From positions 1-6,064 of the forward strand of contig CAUZRD010000132.1 of assembly GCA_963582255.1 (NCBI GenBank): 6,064 nucleotides of DNA, written 5' to 3'. The DNA comes from CAUZRD01 sp963582255. GTDB lineage: Bacteria > Pseudomonadota > Alphaproteobacteria > Rhizobiales > TMED25. The translations under genes and the position numbers were made by a program. The notes beneath the pieces are model-generated. The model had not been told where the DNA came from. It was given only the letters and a program-made list of their open reading frames with translations, and did no database searches. Positions 1 through 5,344 of this stretch are shown here, in pieces (the first letter of the stretch is position 1; each line of letters starts with the position of its first letter).

Positions 1-967
1 CAACAGCCAATTGATCCAGCATTGCGCCTAGATCACCGACAATCCCGACTGTAACCGGTTGAAAGGTACGATCATTGGCATCAACCGGATCAAGACTTAC
101 TACAGGCACATCCGCCTTGAATGGTCGAATGATATCCCAGCCATCAAGGCCAATTGTGAGGATCAGATCGGCTTCGTTAAGCATCTTATCGACTGGTGCC
201 CCGAACCAACCATACATGCCTATATAAAGAGGGTGAGTGTTTGCCACTTGCCCCAGAGCCTGCAAGGTCACGCAGGCCGGAATACCTAGCGCCTCTATAG
301 CAGCCACAGTATTGGCAGATGTCCCAGTGCCAACAACCCCGACCCCCACAACGGCAACTGGTTTCTTCGCTACGGCAACCAACCTGGCAGCAGCCGATAT
401 GTCTGGAATGCCAGCGCTAGTTGGCCTAACACTTGTATCAATTACGTCGTTGATTTTGGCATCGTCGCCAATCAAATCTGCGGTCGACTGCACTGGAGAA
501 ATCGGCAGATAGACCGCCCCAGGGCGTGGCGAAATTGCTATCTGGTAGGCATACGGCAACAGTTCAAGCGCATTGGATGATGTGAGTTCCTTACTCAACT
601 TGGAAATCAGTTTACCAAATGCCACCAGCGGAACATCTTGATGCGGGTTGCGTGCCAGAAGATCTGGATCAAGAATGGCTGAAAGGACAATAATCGGACG
701 TCGGTCAAGATAACTTGCCGCGAGACCCGATGCGAGATTGGTCACACCTGGTCCCTTGGTAACGACCACAACACCTGGAATACCTCTTAATTCTCCATAA
801 CTTGCGGCCATGTAAGCTGCGGTGTTTTCATGATGGGTAAGCAAATAATCAATGCCTTCTTCTTTCAGCGCGTGAATGAGGCGAATAGTGTCGCTTCCAG
901 GAGTTCCAAAAACTCTGTCGACACCACGTGCTTTTAGATATTTTGCAATGAATTCACACGTCAGCAT
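1..967 (-). CDS. Thiamine-diphosphate-dependent enzyme, acetolactate synthase large-subunit-like (partial, C-terminus missing)
   Basis: Reading the minus strand from the ATG at 967 gives 322 uninterrupted codons up to the window edge. Family members run about 550 residues, so the C-terminal domain that binds the diphosphate and magnesium lies outside. Visible landmarks are a PYR domain at about residues 1-170, with GTPGS at 21-25, the ThDP-activating glutamate E47 in THHENTAAYMA, and KGPGVTN at 71-77 where the family usually has a T/S-GPG-TN loop. A central domain follows from about residue 190, with a GVGVVG turn and the HPLYIGMYGWFG segment typical of the acetolactate synthase group. The start is supported by AGGA about 8 nt upstream. 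These enzymes cleave or ligate carbons next to a 2-oxo group in the cytoplasm. Sequence alone cannot separate true acetolactate synthase from glyoxylate carboligase, sulfoacetaldehyde acetyltransferase or benzoylformate-decarboxylase-like relatives. With no small-subunit gene seen on this side, a catabolic paralogue is as likely as the biosynthetic enzyme. The superfamily call is firm; the substrate is unknown. Confidence 0.9.
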   Translation of the reverse strand, partial: MLTCEFIAKYLKARGVDRVFGTPGSDTIRLIHALKEEGIDYLLTHHENTAAYMAASYGELRGIPGVVVVTKGPGVTNLASGLAASYLDRRPIIVLSAILDPDLLARNPHQDVPLVAFGKLISKLSKELTSSNALELLPYAYQIAISPRPGAVYLPISPVQSTADLIGDDAKINDVIDTSVRPTSAGIPDISAAARLVAVAKKPVAVVGVGVVGTGTSANTVAAIEALGIPACVTLQALGQVANTHPLYIGMYGWFGAPVDKMLNEADLILTIGLDGWDIIRPFKADVPVVSLDPVDANDRTFQPVTVGIVGDLGAMLDQLAV

Positions 968-1324
968 GGGATTGTCCTATGTTTTTTAATCTGAGACCTA
1001 ATCACAGGGGCGCTCTCAACCTGACAGGTCCAAATCTCGGCTTGATTCAGGTGGTGACCGCGGCAGGACGACGCCAATGCAAAGAACAAACGATCGTCGT
1101 CTTAGGCGCCAGCCCTCCTTCGACATAGGGCACCGCCCTGGTTATGGGCTTACCTCATCGCCTGTGTGGCCACCATTTTACTCAACGTAACAACCAATAT
1201 ATCTGTGCGCACAAAATAAACCGCATCGTACGTGATTCACATGAAACAACATACGGATCCATTTATTATTGGCAGTTGGAATAACCTCGAACACGATACA
1301 CCAAAACGCCTATATAGAGCTATA
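968..1324. other. Intergenic interval without a convincing gene
   Basis: This 357-bp stretch separates the small cysteine-rich gene from the ThDP-enzyme gene and presumably carries the latter's promoter at its left end. I see no open frame with a start, ribosome site and family resemblance. A plus-strand frame at 1106-1219 is open for 37 codons and encodes a hydrophobic run (WLWAYLIACVATILLNV) but has no ATG, so it could be the eroded end of a membrane-protein gene or chance. An inverted repeat with 7-bp arms GACGACG (1067-1073) and CGTCGTC (1095-1101) has a 21-nt loop and no T-tract, so it is not a standard terminator. GTGATTCAC at 1232-1240 is a 9-bp palindrome with a central T. A CCACCA at 1170-1175 is not preceded by a tRNA-like arm. 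Confidence 0.6.
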
Positions 1325-1519
1325 TTAGACTTGGCAGCTCATATCCTGACCGCAGCACATGGGAGATTTTACTTTGCCGTGACCATTTGGGCATTCGGAG
1401 ATATGAACGCTGGTGCCATCAGGTTTTTCAATAGTTGAGTGACTGAGTTCGCTGTCGCACGAACCGCAGGTCATAGTTCCAATACTCATGCCACATTTGT
1501 CACATACATAAGCCGCCAT
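1325..1519 (-). CDS. Small cysteine-rich putative zinc-ribbon protein (64 aa)
   Basis: The gene is 65 codons including TAA. The ATG at 1519 is chosen because GGAGGA sits 4 nt upstream; a TTG four codons earlier would overlap that ribosome site. The protein has eight cysteines in 64 residues: C6-x2-C9, C18-x2-C21, C43, C55, C56 and C62, with histidines at 27, 39 and 47. The two CxxC pairs form a treble-clef or zinc-ribbon-like N-terminal half (VCDKCG then TCGSC), and C43 with CCG at 55-57 could complete a second metal site. There is no signal peptide or membrane segment, so it is probably cytoplasmic. I recall similar small uncharacterised proteins in marine proteobacterial genomes but cannot assign a name or function. 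Structural zinc binding is the natural reading; iron binding of rubredoxin type is an alternative. It follows the amidotransferase gene by 96 bp on the same strand, so shared transcription is possible but unproven. The cysteine spacing and strong ribosome site make it a real gene. Confidence 0.85.
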   Translation of the reverse strand: MAAYVCDKCGMSIGTMTCGSCDSELSHSTIEKPDGTSVHISECPNGHGKVKSPMCCGQDMSCQV

Positions 1520-1523
1520 CAGA

Positions 1524-1529
1524 TCCTCC
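1524..1529 (-). promoter_or_regulatory. Ribosome binding site of the cysteine-rich protein
   Basis: The minus strand reads GGAGGA followed by TCTG and the ATG. This is the strongest Shine-Dalgarno match in the window and decides the start at 1519 over the upstream in-frame TTG. Confidence 0.8.
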
Positions 1530-1563
1530 AAAATTGTTCTGCTAAAAATATCACTCTACGCCA

Positions 1564-1589
1564 AAGATGGCAGAATTCTGTGTCATCTT
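1564..1589. repeat. Imperfect 26-bp palindrome between amidotransferase and cysteine-rich genes
   Basis: A perfect 10-bp palindrome CAGAATTCTG (1571-1580) is flanked by AAGATG on the left and CATCTT on the right, which pair with each other, leaving a 1-nt and a 3-nt bulge. It lies 26 bp past the amidotransferase stop codon and 45 bp before the start of the next gene on the same strand. On the minus strand the right arm is followed only by TTTGG, so it is a poor intrinsic terminator. A regulator site or a weak processing/attenuation hairpin is equally possible. Confidence 0.35.
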
Positions 1590-1615
1590 CAAGCACATCT
1601 AGAAATGGCGCACGG

Positions 1616-2341
1616 TTAAGAAAGCCAGTTATCAAGAAAACTGGCGAGCCAGATCTTAACCACGGGATCATAGCGTAATCGTCCAGTAAAGTGCTGCTGG
1701 CGTACCTGCGCACCCTTTAATGAAAATCGTCTCGCACCGCGCGTGGTCCAGCGATGCATCATCGCCAATGTCAGCTCGGCGTGGAACTGGATGCCATATG
1801 CGCGGCTACCGGTACGAAAGGCTTGCACCTCCCCACCTTCCCCGACTGCCAGAACATCAACCCCATCAGGAGGCCTCATCCACTCGCTATGCCATTGATA
1901 AACAACATTTGGCCAAGGCACGAGATCCTCTCCACAAGCCGTTGATTGAATCGGGTAATAGCCAATTTCAACAATTCCGTCAGGATGGCTATCAACACTC
2001 CCTCCAACATGCTTTGCCAACAACTGCGCGCCCAGACAAACACCTAAAAAAGGTTTGCCTGCGTCAAGAGGTACCGATATCCAATCGGTTTCACGAGCAA
2101 TGAAATCATCCTTATCATTAGCGCTCATCGGGCCGCCAAAAATGATTGCAGCGTGATATCTATCCATTGTATCTGGAAGCGAATCACCGAGCGCCGGTCT
2201 GCGAACATCAAGAAAAAACCCTCTTTGCGAGAGCATCTGTCCAATACGCCCTGGCGTTGACCTTTCCTGATGCAGTATCACCAATATGGTATCTCCCGCA
2301 TTAGGCTCTCTCGTGCCTGGCAGGCAGGTATAATCAGGCAC
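1616..2341 (-). CDS. Class I glutamine amidotransferase, GMP-synthase-like (COG0518 type)
   Basis: This is a stand-alone class I glutaminase domain, which hydrolyses glutamine to glutamate and releases ammonia for an acceptor, or in some relatives cleaves gamma-glutamyl bonds. With the GTG start at 2341 it is 241 residues, normal for the family. Seen in order: HQERSTPGR at 24-32, the FGGPMS oxyanion-loop region at 68-73, the nucleophile elbow GVCLGAQ with C102, YQWHSEW at 148-154, and GIQFHAE with H187 and E189, so the catalytic triad is complete. No synthetase domain is fused. The start is uncertain: GTG at 2341 has GGGGA 8 nt upstream and abuts the preceding gene; TTG at 2356 would overlap that gene by 14 nt; TTG at 2284, behind GGAG, fits the position where homology normally begins. 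The abutting TerB-like gene suggests coupled translation. The acceptor substrate is not deducible. The common name GMP synthase should be avoided because the ATP-pyrophosphatase half is absent. Confidence 0.9.
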   Translation of the reverse strand: MPDYTCLPGTREPNAGDTILVILHQERSTPGRIGQMLSQRGFFLDVRRPALGDSLPDTMDRYHAAIIFGGPMSANDKDDFIARETDWISVPLDAGKPFLGVCLGAQLLAKHVGGSVDSHPDGIVEIGYYPIQSTACGEDLVPWPNVVYQWHSEWMRPPDGVDVLAVGEGGEVQAFRTGSRAYGIQFHAELTLAMMHRWTTRGARRFSLKGAQVRQQHFTGRLRYDPVVKIWLASFLDNWLS

Positions 2342-2342
2342 G

Positions 2343-2813
2343 TCAATTGTCCCCAAAAATGCCGTGGCGCGCGAAAACCTCTTGCCGCATCGCTACTCGA
2401 TCACGGGTTGAAACTCCAATAAGCTCGGACGCCCGCCATACAAGATTGCTTTCATAAGGATGAACTTTGCCGTCCGCCACCACAACTTCCCACATCAACC
2501 TAACTATTTCCTGACGCTTATCTTGAGACAAATGAGCCTGGATTACCCGCGTAAACGAATAAATATCTATTGCGTCACGCTCGATCAATTCCGCACTTTC
2601 TAGAAGCTCTTCGGCTTCTCCTTTGCCAAGCAAAAAATGGGAGGTTAGAAGTCTATATAGAGAGGTGCGCTCTGCTGCCTCAACACGGCCATCAATCGCG
2701 GCTGCATGGACCATCAACGCAGCTGTAGCAAGGCGCAAGTCACCTAGCTGAAGACCGGGGCCATCGCCACGCTCTTCAAATATTGCCAGAAGTTTTTTAA
2801 GACTACTCAACAT
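2343..2813 (-). CDS. TerB-family (tellurite-resistance-protein-like) helical protein
   Basis: From the ATG at 2813 the product is 156 residues, soluble and predicted all-helical. Two internally similar segments carry the TerB signature of a small residue, DG, then V and an acidic residue: IDGRVEAAE at 40-48 and ADGKVHPYE at 113-121. Their acidic residues (D41, E45, E48; D114, E121) are placed like the metal-binding positions of TerB-like folds. The family name comes from tellurite-resistance operons, but lone TerB-like genes such as this, without TerC, TerD or TerZ neighbours, have no demonstrated role in tellurite resistance. TTG and GTG codons at 2846 and 2843 would add eleven or ten residues; ATG is preferred because MLSSLKKLLA matches the usual amphipathic N-terminus, although no good Shine-Dalgarno precedes it. 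The stop codon lies within a few bases of the amidotransferase start, indicating one transcriptional unit. Function is unknown. Confidence 0.85.
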   Translation of the reverse strand: MLSSLKKLLAIFEERGDGPGLQLGDLRLATAALMVHAAAIDGRVEAAERTSLYRLLTSHFLLGKGEAEELLESAELIERDAIDIYSFTRVIQAHLSQDKRQEIVRLMWEVVVADGKVHPYESNLVWRASELIGVSTRDRVAMRQEVFARHGIFGDN

Positions 2814-2965
2814 ATTAATCGGCGCATGATCTGACCTCAGCACCAACCAAAGTCAAGCCATACCCATTACCTCAGTACAATGATTATCTATACTTCTTGA
2901 CTGGAATTATCTTGCCCAACCCAAAATTAGCTAGCACTAAACGCGTACCCATGGATGAAAAAACA

Positions 2966-4018
2966 TCAAGAATCATTGAGTATCTTACCATCCGGATGGA
3001 AGGCATGAAACGCAAACGCGAACGTAACGTGATAAACAACATCAACCAATCCATTTTTTGATACACGCTGAGCTATCACGTTGCCGACATCACGTCCCTC
3101 ATTGATAAGTGCAGCGTCGAGAGCTGAGTTTTGCCCAGGCATCCACGATATTAAAACTTCGCCTAACTTAACATCACCAACCTTCTTCAGATGATCAAGA
3201 GAAACACCTTCCATGCCTGCATTTGTTGCAACCATGATGACGCGCGCCATCGGCTCTATATTACTCAATATTACACCGCGGTAGAGAAACGGTACCGCCG
3301 CTGAATCATACCCTACATAAGGATTATCGCCATATCGTCGATGCTCCGGATCATTCGGTACCAGCACTTTGCCGTTAGGATACTGTGCGGCGAATCGTTC
3401 AAATGATTCAAGCCTAGCTGGAACACCACTGAGCACCTGGCCCGTCATTTCGCCAACAATAGCCTCACCTGTAAATTGCTGCCACCAGGTATCTGATTGC
3501 CGATCGTACATCACTAGATCCGAATTGCGCAGCATACCGCTAGTGCCAAAATCAAGCACTTGCCCATTAAGTGTACGTCGGAAGACGAGCGCGGCGTTAC
3601 AAAGTGGACAATATGTTACAACTATTGGTACTCCGCCAACAGTATCGTTGACAATTTCGTGCCATGTTAAAATTGCGAGGGGATAGGCCCGTGCATCTTC
3701 GCCAAAGACTACACTCACCACCGGCGACGTTGCCGATATGTTGTTAACCTCGACTAAAGGTATAAAAGCTGGTTCGTCGATTGCTGGTATGCGATCTTTA
3801 CTTGATAGCCCAGACGGCAATTGAATCCCCATAAAAATTTCATCAAAACTAATCGAATGCTTGGAAAAGTCTGTATTCTCCCATCCAAACTTTCGCCATA
3901 GATCCGGCGATGAGTGCGTAACCTGTGGTAGTGCAAATAATACTAGTAAAATGAACACCTTTCCCACAAAACATCGCCTGCAAAGAAAAGACGTGAAAGA
4001 CTTTTTATTTGTTCTCAT
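2966..4018 (-). CDS. Secreted DUF3179 domain-containing protein
   Basis: With the ATG at 4018 the protein has 350 residues. Residues 1 to about 36 form a Sec signal peptide: a basic stretch (RTNKK, CRR) and the hydrophobic core VFILLVLFALPQV, with cleavage likely near THSS. An upstream TTG at 4063 would place extra charged residues before it and is less likely. The mature part matches DUF3179 throughout: ARAYPLAILTWHEIVND at about 109-125, VTYCPLCNAALVF at 134-146, FGTSGMLRNSDLVMYDR at 157-173, WWQQFTGEAIVGE at 178-190, and the C-terminal aromatic motif FAFAFHAFHPDG at 333-344, so it is not truncated. The CPLC pair (C137, C140) is the family hallmark and could hold a metal or form a redox disulfide. 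I know of no established activity for the family. It is transcribed away from the Ldh-type gene, with 175 bp between starts, and is followed after 152 bp by the TerB-like gene. Location is periplasmic or extracellular. Confidence 0.92.
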   Translation of the reverse strand: MRTNKKSFTSFLCRRCFVGKVFILLVLFALPQVTHSSPDLWRKFGWENTDFSKHSISFDEIFMGIQLPSGLSSKDRIPAIDEPAFIPLVEVNNISATSPVVSVVFGEDARAYPLAILTWHEIVNDTVGGVPIVVTYCPLCNAALVFRRTLNGQVLDFGTSGMLRNSDLVMYDRQSDTWWQQFTGEAIVGEMTGQVLSGVPARLESFERFAAQYPNGKVLVPNDPEHRRYGDNPYVGYDSAAVPFLYRGVILSNIEPMARVIMVATNAGMEGVSLDHLKKVGDVKLGEVLISWMPGQNSALDAALINEGRDVGNVIAQRVSKNGLVDVVYHVTFAFAFHAFHPDGKILNDS

Positions 4019-4131
4019 AATATCGTATTTACGCCTTTGCACTCTCACTGGCCAATCAAGCACACGTAAACCTAAATGGTTATTCTTGAGTGTACCTAGC
4101 CACCCAGAAAAATTTCGTTACTCCCCTTGGT

Positions 4132-4160
4132 TTGATGCACCCGCACTGCAATAGTAGAAT
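4132..4160 (+). promoter_or_regulatory. Candidate sigma70 promoter of the Ldh-type gene
   Basis: TTGATG (4132-4137) and TAGAAT (4155-4160) are separated by 17 bp, each with one or two departures from the consensus hexamers. Initiation would fall near 4167, about 27 nt before the ATG at 4194. It lies in the divergent gap shared with the DUF3179 gene. This is a pattern match only. Confidence 0.45.
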
Positions 4161-4164
4161 ACCC

Positions 4165-4174
4165 GCCGATCGGC
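4165..4174. promoter_or_regulatory. 10-bp palindrome at the predicted transcription start (possible operator)
   Basis: GCCGATCGGC is a perfect palindrome lying 5 bp beyond the candidate -10 box, exactly where transcription of the Ldh-type gene should begin. That is a usual position for a repressor site, but the element is short and no regulator gene is present in the window. Confidence 0.25.
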
Positions 4175-4193
4175 CACCATTTTAGAAAGTCTC

Positions 4194-5243
4194 ATGCAGC
4201 AACCCACCATTTCAATCCGCGCCGATGATCTACGCCAGTTCGTGACGGATATCTTCAAAGCTGCGGGATTTAGTGACGATAGCGCAGCTATAGAAGCTAA
4301 AGTTCTTGTTTGGGCCAATGCGCGAGGGGTTGATTCCCATGGGATATTCAGGATTCCGCGATATATTGATGCGATTGCTTCTGGACACATAAATGCTCAC
4401 CCAACCCTGAAAGTGATCCGACAATCAGGAGCTTCTTGCACGATCGATGCCGATCGTGCCGCCGGTCCGGTGGCTATGACATTTGGCATGGACAGCGCCT
4501 GCGATATAGCGTCCGTCCAAACAATCGGTTGGACCCTCATCACCAACACCACTCATACTGGACCTATGGGATATTATGCACGTGAAGCAGTGAACCGTGG
4601 CATGATCGGCATCGTCATGTGCTCCTCGCGACCGCTCATGGCCTACCACGGCTCCGCCGCGGCCGCACTTCCTACCAATCCGATTGCTATTGCAATCCCC
4701 CGTGCGAATGCCGCGCCGTTGGTGCTCGACATGGCCTCTTCCGCGATTGCCTGGGGTAAACTTTTGCAGGCTAAACAGGCGGGCACAGATTTGCCAGAGG
4801 GAGTGGCTATGGATGCTGCTGGTCATATGACGACAGACCCAGCTAAAGCGGTTGTCCCCATGCCAATGGCCGGTCCGAAAGGTGCCGGATTATCATTAAT
4901 GATCGAGTGTCTCGTCAGCGTGTTGGCATCAATCCCATTGGTTGAGCCATCCCTCAACAACCAAAACGACAGCCCCAGAGCCTGGCAAAATGCCGCCGCC
5001 ATCGCGGTTAATATCGCCGGGTTCACCGACCCTAATGAATTTGCCACGAATGTCGACGCACTAGCCATCCAGCTGAAACAGCAACCCACCGCTAGCGGAT
5101 TTGATGAAATCTTAATGCCCGGAGAACGCGGCGACCGCTTGTTGGAGGAACGTTTAAAATCAACGATCCCTGTCTTGCATACCGATTGGGACCAGTTGGT
5201 TAACGTTGCAAAGCGCTTCAACATTACCGCTCCAGAGATCTGA
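4194..5243 (+). CDS. Ldh/malate dehydrogenase-family NAD(P)H-dependent oxidoreductase
   Basis: The 349-residue product belongs to the Ldh2/MDH2 family (YiaK, AllD, ComC/sulfolactate and archaeal malate dehydrogenases). These cytoplasmic enzymes interconvert 2-hydroxy and 2-oxo acids, or related substrates, using an unusual non-Rossmann NAD(P) site. Visible motifs are RGVDSHGIFRIPRY at 44-57 with H49, TNTTHTGPMGYYAR at 117-130 with the likely catalytic H121, PTNPIAIAIPR at 160-170, VLDMASSAIAWGK at 177-189, and GPKGAGLSLMIECL at 227-240. Length is typical and the C-terminus appears complete. The ATG has only a weak AGAAAG ribosome site. Substrate cannot be fixed: malate, lactate, sulfolactate, ureidoglycolate and 2,3-diketogulonate-type reactions all occur in the family, and this protein does not carry the name-giving features of one that I can recognise. 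It is followed 101 bp later by a co-directional reductase gene, so a two-gene transcript is plausible. Confidence 0.92.
   Translation: MQQPTISIRADDLRQFVTDIFKAAGFSDDSAAIEAKVLVWANARGVDSHGIFRIPRYIDAIASGHINAHPTLKVIRQSGASCTIDADRAAGPVAMTFGMDSACDIASVQTIGWTLITNTTHTGPMGYYAREAVNRGMIGIVMCSSRPLMAYHGSAAAALPTNPIAIAIPRANAAPLVLDMASSAIAWGKLLQAKQAGTDLPEGVAMDAAGHMTTDPAKAVVPMPMAGPKGAGLSLMIECLVSVLASIPLVEPSLNNQNDSPRAWQNAAAIAVNIAGFTDPNEFATNVDALAIQLKQQPTASGFDEILMPGERGDRLLEERLKSTIPVLHTDWDQLVNVAKRFNITAPEI
4438..4459. repeat. Perfect 9-bp inverted repeat inside the Ldh-type gene
   Basis: Arms GCACGATCG (4438-4446) and CGATCGTGC (4451-4459) pair perfectly around an ATGC loop. The stretch encodes roughly CTIDADRA in the Ldh-type protein. 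It is GC-rich and stable on paper, has no T-tract, and may be incidental to codon choice. Confidence 0.5.
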
Positions 5244-5295
5244 TTACCTTATTATTTAACCTAAGATTAGCACGCAAATATGTACACTGACCGCA

Positions 5296-5314
5296 GATAC
5301 GACACTCCCGTATC
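5296..5314. repeat. Short hairpin between the Ldh-type and reductase genes
   Basis: GATACG (5296-5301) and CGTATC (5309-5314) form a 6-bp stem with a 7-nt loop, followed by the T-rich but interrupted stretch ATTTAACTTTTATTT. It could be a weak intrinsic terminator after the Ldh-type gene, or a regulator site 30 bp before the reductase start. The stem is short and the T-tract broken, so neither role is secure. Confidence 0.3.
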
Positions 5315-5344
5315 CACATTTAACTTTTATTTGGTGAGAATTCG

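Noticed and set aside
237..512. Plus-strand 91-codon frame rich in Ala/Thr/Pro
   Set aside because: It is antisense to the central domain of the ThDP enzyme, and the repetitive-looking composition follows from the opposite strand's Val/Gly-rich coding.
1067..1101. GACGACG/CGTCGTC inverted repeat as a terminator
   Set aside because: The loop is 21 nt and no T-tract follows on either strand.
1100..1180. Possible tRNA ending in CCACCA at 1170-1175
   Set aside because: No TpsiC arm, anticodon stem or pairing acceptor stem can be drawn upstream of it on either strand.
1720..2103. Plus-strand 127-codon open frame
   Set aside because: It is entirely antisense to the amidotransferase, whose catalytic motifs are intact; its translation is low-complexity and resembles no family.
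2343..2813. Tellurite resistance operon
   Set aside because: Only a TerB-like protein is present; no TerA, TerC, TerD, TerE or TerZ neighbour accompanies it, so a resistance role is not supported.
2951..3061. Plus-strand 36-codon frame starting with ATG and rich in basic residues
   Set aside because: It lies antisense over the conserved C-terminus of the DUF3179 gene, has no ribosome site, and is best explained as a chance frame.
4425..4826. Minus-strand 133-codon open frame, His/Gly/Arg-rich
   Set aside because: It is the reverse-strand shadow of the Ldh-type gene and has composition typical of antisense frames.
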